A stretch of 64,000 bases of DNA from Cunninghamia lanceolata. Taxonomy: Eukaryota; Streptophyta; Pinopsida; Cupressales; Cupressaceae. Position numbers and translations under genes: made by a program. The stretch covers positions 8,016,501 through 8,080,500 of the forward strand of contig BSBN01000233.1 of the NCBI GenBank assembly GCA_027924645.1, read 5' to 3'. The notes beneath the pieces were generated by a model. The model ran no database searches. It was not told the DNA's origin and saw only the letters and a program-made list of their open reading frames with translations. Shown one piece after another: positions 1 through 10,381 of the stretch; within the stretch, counting starts at the first letter, position 1, and each line of letters opens with the position of its first letter.

Positions 1-337
1 AGAGGACTACCTTGAGTGGTATATTCCAAGGATCTAGCCTCCGGTGATGGACAAGGAAAAAGATATGAATGGTTGAGTACCGGATTCCTGAGAGACAGTG
101 AAAACAGAGGAAGAACTGACTGGTAGAGTATCAGACTACTTTCCGGATGGGTTACTATTGATGACAGAGGTTGTGAAGGCATGAATCATGTTTGGCCGAC
201 ATGATTAATGATATCTACAAGTATATGCTTGATCCGCATTGCTTGGTGAGGAAGGATTCAGCCGACAGAATGAAAGTTTATAAGAAACTAGACTGTTCCG
301 GATGCCGACTAGAAAGGTGATGAAATTACTTGTGCGG

Positions 338-346
338 ATATATATA
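338..346 (+). promoter_or_regulatory. LTR TATA box (B')
   Basis: TATATATAG lies upstream of the palindrome row and matches in place the TATATATA at 16961-16968 in the B LTR. It is the probable core promoter of the family; the call rests on motif and conservation only. Confidence 0.5.
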
Positions 347-573
347 GAGGATGGATTTAGTTGTGAAGTGTTGTGTTGTTGAAGAGATATATGCGAATAA
401 GTCCAGATAAGAGCAGAGGTAGCAAAAAGGATCCGGTATGTGAAAGATAGCAGAATAAAGAACAGAGGAAAGATGAAGTGCAGCAGATCAGTGTACTGAG
501 CCTAACCGGAACTGAACTCCAGCATATGCAGATGCTTCCAATCAGTTCAAGACTATGATTCTCATCACTTTGT

Positions 574-652
574 AGACAGTGTGTCTTCTTGTAGGCAGTG
601 GGCCTCTTGTGAGCAGTGTGCTCGGGCAGTGAGCCCTAATTGGCAAGTGCCA
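574..652 (+). promoter_or_regulatory. Row of five small palindromes in B' LTR
   Basis: Five near-adjacent units have 4-bp complementary arms around an AGTG-type centre: AGACAGTGTGTCT (574-586), AGGCAGTGGGCCT (593-605), GAGCAGTGTGCTC (611-623), GGGCAGTGAGCCC (624-636) and TGGCAAGTGCCA (641-652). The arms differ between units but stay self-complementary. The same row occurs in every copia LTR of the window. Function is unknown; it could be an RNA structure in R/U5 or a protein-binding array. Confidence 0.7.
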
Positions 653-838
653 TTTTTGTAATTTCCTATTCTTCTAACAGAGAATAATTTTGGGTTAATC
701 ACCCCGTGGTTTTCTCCCTTAACAAGGTTTCCACGTCAAAAATACTGTGTCATGTGTTTCTTATTTCATGGTTAATGTTTTGTGTTTGATTTTATGCTGC
801 ATCAATTAAAAGGAAAGTTCAATAAAGGAAATAATTAG

Positions 839-872
839 GATAACTGATTCACCCCCCCCCCTCTCAGTTATC
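839..872 (+). promoter_or_regulatory. C-tract hairpin at LTR 3' end (B')
   Basis: Arms GATAACTGA (839-847) and TCAGTTATC (864-872) are perfectly complementary and flank a run of C. The hairpin sits just inside the LTR end and recurs in families A and E with different arm bases that still pair. Confidence 0.65.
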
Positions 873-876
873 AACA

Positions 877-1113
877 GTTTCCTCACTTGTCTGACTACTA
901 ATTCAGAGTCTGAAAATACTTTGATGGTTTTTACCCCTTTCTTGATGGCCATGACAAGTCCTAAAATTAGGGCCTCATATTCAGCAATATTGTTAGTGCA
1001 GGAAAATTGTAATCTATATGCTGCCAAATGTGATTTACCTTGAGGATCTATGAGTTCAATACCCACACCTGCGCCCTGTTTTGATTTGGCCCATCACATT
1101 TTAACGTCCACAT
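877..1113 (-). pseudogene. RNase H fragment, archaeal-type-like, interrupted by B' LTR
   Basis: Reading from about 1113, the last part of the Gag-PR frame gives WTLKCDG, the usual first catalytic-Asp strand of RNase H. After a frameshift near 1050-1066 it continues GIELIDPQG, then NNIAEYEALILGL (catalytic Glu) and VFSDSELVV (catalytic Asp). The AEYEAL and DSELVV pattern is typical of the second, archaeal-type RNase H of plant Tat/Ogre gypsy elements (family knowledge). The domain is cut at 877 by insertion of B'. What is odd is its place directly after the protease linker, with no RT before it. Confidence 0.75.
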
Positions 1114-4100
1114 GCCATCTTTACTTTTCTGATCTTTTACCTTGGCATACTTTGTCCCTTTTATTGCCTGTGGGGTGTTGTCTTGTTTATTCATGGTTTT
1201 TTTCGTTTGGTTATCTTGCATATGTGTGTTTTTAGTTTGCAACTCAGAAAGATAACTACCCTTGTCCTCTATTTCTTTTCCTAAATCTGGAATCAAGGCA
1301 TCTATATTATCCTGAACATATCTCTGTGTTGGATCAGGATTCTCATTTTCCTCTTGTGATTCTACCCTCCCTATGCACTTTTTGTATTCATATTCAATGA
1401 TGTCTTTGCATATTTCACAATTCTCCTCAGAATGTTGCCTATCATGGACTCTACACCTATTTTTATATAACTTACATTGGACTAGGAGATTGTGTGTAAC
1501 GCACTCTTCCACCTCTTGTCTAATGGCATGACCAAATTTGTCTATTGCATTGTTTTCTTCATCTGAAGAATTTCCGTCAGACTCAATGAATAGTGCCGTT
1601 CTATTGCTGACACACTTTTTTCTAATGTTTAACATCATAATCTCTTCAATCTGCATCCCATTGTTGGTAATTCTATAGACACCTAGTTCAACAGCAGCAT
1701 ATAATATTTCATTAGTTTGATTATACTCTGTTATCATATGTTTCATTCTAGGCTCTGCCTCTATTCTGATCTGGTTTGGGATGCCTCTCCAAGGTAACCA
1801 CATGTGTGAAAAGTCAGTAGCCATATATCCGTTTAATGTCTTGGACCAATCTCTACTTAGCAACATTCCATAATTTACAGGTATATCCACTACTTGAATG
1901 TCAATGATTTGGCTTACCCTAGGGTCTGAAGCTAATTGCACTTGAATGTTCATGATTTCTCCTATCACGCTAACCTCGGTCTTATCTAATTGCGTGACAA
2001 CCTTGGCAGATTTGGTGGGAGTCAGCCCGAGAGTTTTACATATTCCTAAGGGCATTACGTTGGCTGAAGCACCAGAATCTACCATGCAATTGTGTATATT
2101 CTTCCCACATAACCTAACAGTTAACAAGAAAGGGTGAGTATCCCTCTTATCCGCATGTATTACCACATTTGTATTGGAAGGCTGCTCAACTTTCTTACCT
2201 TTCTCCTTAGGTGGTGAATCACTATTAGGAACAGCTATATCAGCAGACACCTTGTTTGTTATGGATGTATCCAAGGATTTTAAAAAAGCATTTATGATCC
2301 CTGGGGTCTTCAATAATTCATTTAGAGGTATACTGACCTTAATTTTCTTTAATTCCTCTGATAAGTAATTCATTAATCTTGTTGTCTCTATTGCTTCTAT
2401 CTTACTTGTTTGATCCTTTTGCACTGTTGTTCCATTATTTGTGTGCTGACTAGCTTTAAGTATGGCAGGATTGTTGCTAGCATTCTGATCTGGGGGTGTA
2501 TTGATGTTATTCGGAGGAGTGGAAGTGGTGAAAGGTCCTCCCGGCCTAGGGTTGTTCCTCAAATTGTAGGTGTGGCTTTTATTTGTCTGTTGAAAGGCCT
2601 GCACCTCTTCTGTTTCATTTAATATCTCATTTTCAGATTCAAAAGGAAACTAAAAAGCATTTAACACAAAGGCTGATTCAGGATAAAGACTTTCACAACA
2701 GCATGGTTCATCCTCTAGCAATTCATCCTCTTTCTCTTTTGCAGTTGTAAAGGTAAACGTTTCTAAGACTAATGCCGTGTCATATTCTGAGGGTACTACC
2801 TCATTACCCTTAGGAATGAGAAATTCAGAGGTAGGAGGCTGTACATCTATGTTGAAAATACTAGCTGCCAAGTGGAACTGTGGACAGTCGTGCTCAGCAT
2901 GGGCATTGGTATTGTGAAATCTGCACCAATTTTTGGGTGCTGTACTGGCCATTTGTATGCTAGTCGTTTGTTTTGCACCATGATTATCTGTATTCTCAAA
3001 AGGAGAAGCCAGAGTACCGTTGTTGGGCCCAGTGTTCCATGTCTTGGGTGGCCTAGGTTGATTCTAATTTCTGTTATTATTGCCCCAGGTCCTATTATCT
3101 ATCACTGGCCCCCTATTTTGCATTGGTTGCCCCTGACTGGGGCCTTGATGCTGATTGTAGTTTTGGTTCTAATTGTACTGCTGATTTTGATTGAGACTAT
3201 AATTCTGATTTTGGCCTTGGTTGTGATTTTGATGTGGATTGTAGTTTTGGTTGCTTCTTCCATAGAGGTTCTCATTTCTTAGCTGTGTCACTTCGGTTGT
3301 TAATCTTTTCAAATGCGCAGTAATTTCTTGGATTTCTTCCCTATCCTCTTGTGCTTTTGCCACAGTTACATCCCTAGGAAGTTGGAAGAAAGGCTGACCA
3401 TTATTTTGACTGTTATTGGAAGTACTAGCCATGTAAGGAGTTATAGCTTGGATTGGAGTAGGATTATACACAGGTGTGTAAGAAGGAACAGGATTTACTA
3501 GTGGAGCGTGCTGCACAGGGACTCCATTCCATGGGTGTGCCTGATTCTGCACCCCAAAATTTCCTCCATTGACAAATGGACTATAAGTTGTATGCCTCAT
3601 TTCTTGGTTCACTGAGGCTGCCTCTTTATAAGCTTTGGATATTGAATCTATGTTAGGTTTTCTTTTGACAAACATGGCAATTAAAGGATCCAAGGCAGCA
3701 TAGTACATAGCCAACAAGGGAGCATCATCTATGGTATAAGGGGGTACCAGCCTAGAATAGGCCTTTTGAAACCTGTCATTGAAATTATCAATTAGCTCTC
3801 CCTCACCTCGTTTTATAGCAGCCAATTTATGATACAAAGCGCAAGGGTCAATGGGTCCTCTAAATCTTGACAGAAATGCTTCTTCCATAAGTGCCCAGGA
3901 AGAAATGTAACCATTGGGTAAGTTTACGTACCAGCTAGAGGCCTGCTCATTAAAGGTGTAAGGAAACAATCTACACACAACATCCTCGTGCTCTAACATA
4001 GCCCTAAAACATGCTTCCTTAAATATTCTAATATGATCTTCTGGGTCCTGATGCAACTGGTATTTGGGACATATCTTTTTAGGATTTTTGGGCATCTCAT

Positions 4101-4437
4101 GATAATCATTGAAGAGTATGGGAGAATTGACATCGAAATAAGCCATTGTAGGTGTTTGAGCTTGACTTGAACTTGCAGGAATACCTGGATTGATAGGTGG
4201 ATTAGGATTTACAGGAGGATTGAGACCTCCAGGAGTGCCTGAACCAAGATTTAAAGATCTGAACAGTGATCTGTCAAGAGTCACAATACTACGGATGTTA
4301 AAAGGTGACCCAGGAGGTGTTCCAGATGAACTTCCCGTTTGCGATATCTTTGGATTCCAAATTAAAGGGTTTTTACTTCGCCTTGTATCAGGTAGTTGCA
4401 CAAATATATCTCCTGAACTAGATCTAGACCTAGTCAC
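1048..4437 (-). pseudogene. gypsy Gag-protease polyprotein with three in-frame TAG stops
   Basis: One minus-strand frame runs from ATG at 4437 to 1048, broken by TAG at 3169-3171, 3064-3066 and 2650-2652. All sit where CAG could have stood, and a frameshift near 1050-1066 separates the RNase H. The first 420 residues are retrotransposon Gag: a Pro/Ser/Asn-rich start, then a core with ASSWYVNLP and FLSRFRGP motifs and a Gln/Asn-rich end. A zinc-knuckle-like WCRFHNTNAHAEHDC lies near 2920-2875. The aspartic protease carries VDSGAS (DSGA codons 2079-2068) and ends near GMLLSRDW. The linker after it holds a Cys/His cluster (CRVHDRQH...CEIC, about 1450-1400) that I do not recognise. Not functional as read. 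Confidence 0.85.
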
Positions 4438-4485
4438 TCTATTACTGTCGTTAGCCAGTTTGAAATGAAACCTAACCCAGGAAGG

Positions 4486-4502
4486 CCCTCCTTCTAGCGC
4501 CA
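4486..4502 (-). other. Primer-binding site of gypsy element 1
   Basis: On the minus strand TGGCGCTAGAAGGAGGG starts 6 bases after the LTR end (CCAACA at 4509). The TGGCGC start is common among plant gypsy primer sites. The matching tRNA was not determined. Confidence 0.6.
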
Positions 4503-4508
4503 GAAAAC

Positions 4509-7189
4509 TGTTGGTGATTGTTTTGATGAAATCATAACAATAAGTTAAAATTCACATATAATGAACTGAAACTATACTTGAAAGATAAGAAGGAATCATT
4601 TAAGATTCAACTAATCCCAAGTCTACAATGGTTCGGTTGGTCAAGTTCAGTTGGTCAATGTGAAGCTGTAATGTTCAAGGGGCCTTACGTAGTTTAGGTT
4701 TGTTTGGTGGTTTACTGGACTAAGAATATGCAAAAGAATCATAGATTTCAACAAGTATTTTGTTCATTTACACACAAGTGTTACTGTGTTGCAAATTCAG
4801 ATGATTTTCTTGAATTATTACAGCTTTCTCCTTTATGCACTTATGAAAACTGTCTACTCTTAACTCTGTTATGCATGCTTCTTCTAATTTGAGACAATTT
4901 CCTTTAGATTTCTATGTTTTCAGCTAAATATTTTAGATGGGTTGGGAAAAGTTAGAAAGATCTAATCTATACCTCATTAATTCTACCGAAGGATCTAATT
5001 GTTTCTGTTATGCACTATGTAAATACCACAGTAATTTGATCAAATCCACAGTAAAAACCTTAAATGCAAGTTCTGAGCATTTTCACAAACATACATTTAA
5101 AATTGCAAGCTCTCAAAGAAAATATTTCAAAACACAAAGAAGAGTAGGAGAACACTTAGAAGATAGATGCAGAACTCCAGATTCTATTGTATTAGAAACG
5201 AATAGTCATACATGATTTACAATGTAGGAATGACTCTTAGTTTCATTGATCATACTACAGAGAACTTACAAGCTTTATAGATACAGTAAGGTAGCCAGAC
5301 ATTCCACGCGCACCTTACTGTAGACAAACAGGCGACCTCCTTCTTCTACTTCTAGACTAAACTAAGCTAACTTGCTGTATGTTCCTAAAAAATCCCTGTT
5401 ATAGCCCCTGTTGTAAAGTATTACAGTGTAGAGAGGCACAATATAAAGACCCTCTGGTTGTCCTCACTACAGCAAAAAACCTAACTAAACCCCTGGTTCA
5501 AACCCCTGGTTACAGCAATAAATACAGGTGAACCAGTTCTTCAAATATCTCTGAGCAATGTCAAATCTTGGGCAAAATATTGCCCCTTCTGAGAAGTTCT
5601 GGCAGCTTGGCAATAACTTTTGTTTGTCTGTTGCAATAATGCTCTCAACTGCAACTTTGTTCTTCACTTGAATGGCCTTGACTTCCTCGCACTTCATCCT
5701 TAGCCTCCTGCTCCTGAGATCGGATTTCCTTCCTCCATGATGTCACTGTGATCAAGTTCCAGCTGCTTCCTCAACTGCAAGCCTGCAAGACAAGACAAGC
5801 AATAAGTATCAAGTTTATCGAATGAACAGCAAGAAACTTAAAATAATCGTTTAGATCATGGTGACTATGCAAAATTGTGGAAATCAGGTCCCAAAATTAG
5901 TAGAAACCGCGTTCAAAATGTACACAGACTGTTCAAAACCCATCGGGTCAACTATCGCTGACCAAAAAATGCTACTGGCAGCCAAAAATATAGTTTAAAA
6001 TTTCCATCGCATTCCATCCTTCCCACCCATCGGCGTGACTATCGCCATCGGTACGTCCGAAAATTGCCTGGCTGATCATCGCTATTTGGCCGATGGCCTT
6101 TTGCTTCATTTATCCTCCATCGGCGAGAGTTATGCTGATACAGCCCTTAGTTGTTTGTATTTCCTTCCCATCGGCGTGAGATTCACCATCGGCGAACTCC
6201 AAATCTTTTCCGCCGATGCCCATACCTTGGCCGATGCTCTTTCGTCGGCCTGACTTCTGCCGACGACCCCTTCGCTGATTGCCATCGGCGAGAGATCGCC
6301 CATCGGCGCCTCATAATTTCCCTCCGCCGATGGCCTTACCTTGGCCAATACCTTTATCGGCGAGAGTGTTGCCGATATCGCCCTCGTTGTTCGCCATCGG
6401 CGTGAGACTCTTACATCGGCGAAGGCAAAAAACACTTGGCTGACATTGTAAGCTATGCCGATGACAATATCATCGGCGAGAGATACCCCCTCGGGGTGAC
6501 AATTTCAAACACTGCCGATCGCATTTGTTACACCGATGGTAAAAGGCCATCGGTATGTCTTTGTTTTATCGGCGAAAGCCTAATGACAACCCCGATAGCA
6601 AATGTTATGCCGATACCTCACATCGGCCACAGTCTCACCGAAGCTTTCGAACTATTGAACCATTGAACCAAAAAAAGAGGTTCAATGCGCAGGTTCAAAC
6701 CTGTGAAAAAACAATTCTAATGAATAAATAATGGTGACCACAGTGTTTGATGCACTCCCTGCAAAACAATCAAATGCAACATACAGAGTGGAACCCAGAC
6801 AAAATTGCCCACGACCTAGAACCACTAAGTATGAATTTTCGAAGTTTAAAACCAATGCCAACAAAAAAAAAGGCAAACAATTGACTGTTTACTATGCAAA
6901 ACCTGATAGTACATTTTACCTAAATGATCATAACTTGCAAAATATGATGAATTTTAAGATGGTTCAAAAAGCAACCCTGGCTCATTTTTCACAAGGAATC
7001 CAACCATATTATGCAATGGTACTGGAAATGCAATTTTCTATATTTTTTTTAACAAGGTTTGCAAATTTGACTCTCTTTTCCCTTTACCACCAGACAGAAC
7101 AAACACAAGCAGAAGCAAAAAGCAAAGTGATAGCAGGGGTCCTCGTTTTGCTAAGGAGCAAAATGGGGCATGTTGTGAACATCACAACA
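4509..7189 (-). repeat. gypsy element 1 5' LTR (2.7 kb)
   Basis: On the plus strand it starts TGTTGGTGATTG and ends ATCACAACA, giving TG...CA termini on either strand. Its outer parts align with 17498-19384: the stretch ending GCTAAGGAGCAAAATGGGG, the block around AACTTGCAAAATAT, and the 5280-5760 region. The middle (about 5780-6915) does not align and carries its own motif array (see 6006-6640). Short open frames inside it show no recognisable domain. Confidence 0.8.
6006..6640 (-). repeat. CATCGGCG/CGCCGATG motif array inside gypsy LTR
   Basis: About 20 copies of the core ATCGGC or its complement GCCGAT lie in 635 bp, often as CATCGGCGAGAG or CATCGGCGTGAG, in both orientations and irregularly spaced. 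The block is GC-rich against AT-rich surroundings. In minus-strand terms it lies in the 5' half of the LTR, probably U3. The related LTR at 17498-19384 has an unrelated array at the same place. Confidence 0.75.
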
Positions 7190-9076
7190 AGGGAGAAGAT
7201 GGAAAGAGTAGAGAAAGAGAAGGAAGGTACTGAAAAGGAAAGTGGTCCAGTAGAATCCCCCACCCGGACAAGATCCTCTAAGAGGTCTGCTCCTACCACT
7301 GACAAGAGCTCAAAGACATCAAAACTGAAAACAAAATCATCTGATAAAGTAGAGAAAAGAACTAAGACAAAGGCCACAAGGTCTTATATTAGTCAAAAAG
7401 ATGAAGAAGAGACATAATCTGATGAAGAAATCAAGAAGATGATGGAGAAGAAGAAAGTATTCGGTGCAGATAAGGTGGCAGAGGCAGAAGAATTTGTTGA
7501 AAAGCCCACTCTGTCCCCAAATGATGTAGTCAAAGTTGTTACTATGGATGGAAACCTACAACCAATAACATAATTCTATGATGCATATAATGATGCAAAT
7601 AGAAAAATCTTGGAGGAAGCCACAGTTAAGTACTTGAACATATACAATAAAGCCTTGATTGAAATAATTTCTCTAATTCCTAAAAGTTTGGAAAAGGAAC
7701 TTGAAATGAGAAAAGAAAATGTTAAGGCTAAGGACTTAGAAATTAGAGAACAGATAGCTATTCAGCTCTACCCTTCAATTACTCCAAAACAAATGGATAT
7801 GATCTTCAAAGATTGCAAGGATGAGTTCTGAAGTAAGACTAGAATGAATCAGCTCATGCTTGGAGAAACTAATAAAGTGGCAAAAGAAACAGAAGAAATC
7901 ATGCGGAACGTATACTCAAGATTCAACATTCTTATTATAGAGGACTTGGGTGTTGATCCCTCAGCTACAAGTGTTGAAAAATAATCTACTGAGGCAATGA
8001 CAAAAGAAGTAATGGACTCCGGTGAAGGTAAAGTCAAGGGCTTGGAATCCTCTACTTTGGAAGAGGTGGCTCATGAACAAACAAACATTACTCCTCTGGT
8101 TTCTCCTGCTGACTCCGGATCGAAAGAAGTAAAGGGAAAAGAAGATGACAGCTCTAAGACTGCAGAAGAAAAGAAAACTCTGTCTCCAGCAAGAGACATT
8201 GAAAAAATTGTCAAAGATTTCCTAAACAAAGAGACAATGGAAATTGATGAATCGAAACTTCTACTAGGACCATTTGATTTTGATTCTCTTTCCCCAGTAC
8301 AAACAATGAAGATAGCTTCATTTGCTATTGCAAAGGCAAAAGAAAAACTCCTGAAGTCTCACATGGAAGACTATGAACTAATAGAAACTACATCCGGTGT
8401 TCTTGAAAAGATCATGCCATCCTTTCTGAAGGATTCATCAGCTTCCTCATCAGGTAATCTTAAATCTCTTGTTAGTTTAGTCAGCACTCATTTTAAGTCC
8501 TTAGAGAAATCAGCTGCGGAAAAGGTCTGGAAAGAGTTTTTGGATAAAAGATTCTCTGAAGTACTAAGTCTAATATCAAATGATAGAAGAAATATGGATA
8601 TAGGGATAAAGAGCTTAGAAAAGGCTCTTAAAGATGACAGGGAAATATATAAATTTTGTCTATCATGGCCCAAAGCAACAATGGAGATTGAGAAGAAAAT
8701 GAAAGAACAGGAGATCAAACTAACAAAAGTTTCTCAAAATTTTGATCCATTTACCTCATCCATAGTAAATCAAGAATGTCAAACTATTGTAGTCTTGGAT
8801 GAAATTAAGAAGCTAGAGAAAGAAAAGAAAAACAAAATCGGCAGGTTAAATGAGCTTAGAAGAATAATCATTCCTAAGTTGGAGGCCATGCATGAGGCCC
8901 TAAGTGATGCTCAAACCACCGCCAAGACTAATGATCCAATAGATTTGAAGAAGGCAGAAGTTTTTGCATTCTTGTTGAGTGGTCACATACCAATTTTAGA
9001 CAGGATGAAGCTGAGTTGGGCAACCGAAGTTGTAGAATTGAAAAACACTTTTGCAGACATACTAAAGTATATGTAG
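7190..9076 (+). pseudogene. Extra frame (aORF) of a family-B copia element, 5' truncated, four stops
   Basis: A single plus frame runs from the junction with gypsy element 1 to TAG at 9074-9076, about 628 codons, broken by TAA 7415-7417, TAA 7571-7573, TGA 7829-7831 and TAA 7982-7984. All four could come from C-to-T changes in CAA or CGA codons. The first 80 residues are Lys/Glu/Ser/Thr-rich. The rest is helical, with heptad-like Leu and Lys/Glu near residues 480-560 of the frame (a coiled coil seen by eye). I see no signal peptide, membrane segment or known domain. Its place between pol and the PPT matches the extra frames of Sirevirus copia elements, some called envelope-like; nothing here supports an envelope. 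The last 359 codons (7997-9073) are open. Product unknown. Confidence 0.65.
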
Positions 9077-9141
9077 AGTACAACTGGATGATATACTTAT
9101 GCGACTAAGTTAATTTTGGAAAATTTTGGTGTGCAGACCCC

Positions 9142-9314
9142 ACCCTTTGCCATTGATGTCAAAGGGGGAGTGATGACCAGTGAAAAATGATGACTCCAGC
9201 TAAGGGGGAGCTCCGAAAAATATACATAGAGACAGAGCATCAGCCAAGGGGGAGTATAGTGTGACACTTAGTCATTTTTCACTAAGTGTTGCCATCAATG
9301 CCAAAGGGGGTGAT
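9142..9314 (+). other. Repeated polypurine tracts before B 3' LTR
   Basis: Purine tracts occur at 9161-9170 (AAAGGGGGAG), 9202-9210, 9246-9254 and 9303-9314 (AAAGGGGGTGAT). The last abuts the LTR start TGTTGG at 9315 and is the likely priming PPT. CCCTTTG at 9142-9148 is complementary to CAAAGGG near 9160-9166. Multiplied PPTs upstream of the 3' LTR are a described feature of Sirevirus elements (family knowledge). Confidence 0.7.
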
Positions 9315-9431
9315 TGTTGGCAAGAGACACTATATAGATTCATGAATGTTGTCATTAATGGCAACAAAGGTTATCCCACACATCTGCAAGACATGATGAG
9401 TCTCTACCGGAAGTCAGATTGATGAAGTGTT
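9315..9431 (+). repeat. B element 3' LTR, first part
   Basis: It begins TGTTGGCAAGAG directly after the PPT. The LTR resumes at 16522 after copia element A; GTGTT (9427-9431) is the target site duplicated by A. GTCATTAATGGCAAC (9351-9365) is complementary to GTTGCCATCAATG just before the PPT (9288-9300), with one mismatch. Confidence 0.8.
9427..9431 (+). other. Left TSD of element A (GTGTT)
   Basis: GTGTT directly precedes the 5' LTR and matches GTGTT at 16517-16521 directly after the 3' LTR. Confidence 0.9.
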
Positions 9432-10211
9432 TGTTGCAAGTATGAGGTGAACCAGTGTTGTCATTGATGTCAACATACTCATATTGCATTGACAAGAAGG
9501 ATTTGATGAGCTGTGTGTTGAGGATATTGAGAAAATTAGCCTCAGTCAGGAACAGTGAAGAGCAGTGATAAGAAGAAGGTAAATGTACTGTATAGGATGA
9601 GAACCGGAGGATGCGGATTAAAGGGTTAGTAGATATGAGTCTTAAGATGCTACAGTTAAGACTTCAGAGGTTCGCATGAAGATCTGAAGGAGTTATGGCT
9701 GCCGGTATAGAACCGGGTCCGGCAAGTATCCGGAGGTGACAGAGGATCACAAAAAGGTCCGGTGAGGTCTGGAATTGTATCATCCTAATCTGCGGATTGG
9801 ACTGAGTGTTTGGGATGTCCTTGTGATGTGTCATCCTGATTTGTGTATGATTTGGAGGTCCGGAAGTACCTCTTGCATTATGACAGTGGCGACAGACTGT
9901 GTTCTTGAAGTTCCGGATGAGGAAGACAAGAGATCCCAGTAAGCAGAGGAAGTGCGGATGTATCCGGACATTCAGACAGGCTTGTGAAGGTTCTTGGATC
10001 ATGTTTAGGTTGTGTTGTTGGTCCGCATTAATGGTAGAGCCCGGAATTGAAGTTACTCTTCCGGATGAAGTTCTTGCTCTGTGTAGCCGACCGGATGAGT
10101 TGTTCATCCTGCGAATGTTCTTGTGATGGCCGACCGGATGTGTTATTCATCTTGCGGATACTCCTATGGTTGTTTGCCGACTTAGACGTTTGTTCCTGAG
10201 TCGATGTCTTG

Positions 10212-10220
10212 TATAAATAA
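10212..10220 (+). promoter_or_regulatory. LTR TATA box (element A)
   Basis: TATAAATAA lies about 170 bp upstream of the palindrome row; the same motif is at 16004-16012. E and J carry TTATTTATA on the plus strand at matching places (24465-24473 and 58829-58837). Confidence 0.6.
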
Positions 10221-10381
10221 CGGTTTGTAAGTTCATTTCAGTGTGTGGTGTGAGGATGAGTATGGTATAGCGAAGAAACGTGCGAAAGGCAGAGCAGAGA
10301 TTGTTGGGCTTAATTGGAACTGATCCGGACATGATAGAGATGTCATTCTCCAGTTCAAGACTGTGATTTTCATCACTTTGT

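Larger units (their letters stand above)
1..876 (+). repeat. LTR of copia family B (copy B'), left-truncated by window edge
   Basis: This stretch aligns along its length with the B LTR at 16600-17497: both contain the accagga/ttccaagg stretch near the start, the GCGGATATATATA TATA region, the palindrome row, the GGGTTAATCACCCCGTGG block and the C-tract hairpin, and both end in TATCAACA. It stops abruptly at 876, where minus-strand gypsy RNase H sequence begins, so B' inserted into gypsy element 1. Whether it is a solo LTR or the 3' LTR of an element further left cannot be told. It is clearly diverged from the 16522-17497 copy, so the two are different insertions. Confidence 0.85.
877..7189 (-). 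mobile_element. Ty3/gypsy element 1, 5' portion (LTR, Gag-PR, RNase H)
   Basis: On the minus strand the order is 5' LTR (7189-4509), primer site, Gag, zinc-knuckle-like motif, aspartic protease and RNase H, which ends at 877 where the B' LTR interrupts it. The 3' part (the rest of pol and the 3' LTR) lies outside the window or beyond B'. The LTR abuts the family-B aORF at 7190, so element 1 inserted into a B element. No reverse transcriptase lies between protease and RNase H. The RNase H resembles the extra archaeal-type RNase H known from plant Tat/Ogre elements, which together with the long LTR suggests that lineage. Confidence 0.8.

Noticed and set aside
2872..3282. 136-codon plus-strand frame with hydrophobic repeats
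   Set aside because: Antisense of the Gln/Asn-rich Gag end; the Ile/Leu/Val runs mirror that codon bias.
6731..7417. 228-codon plus-strand open frame
   Set aside because: It crosses the gypsy LTR/B aORF junction at 7189/7190: the first two thirds are LTR sequence and the end is the B aORF frame, so it is chimeric.
7190..9076. Envelope gene call for the B aORF
   Set aside because: No signal peptide, membrane segment or cleavage site is visible; position alone is not enough.
9664..10107. 147-codon minus-strand frame, repeated at 15456-15899
   Set aside because: It lies in both LTRs of element A, antisense, with no domain; the match merely reflects LTR identity.
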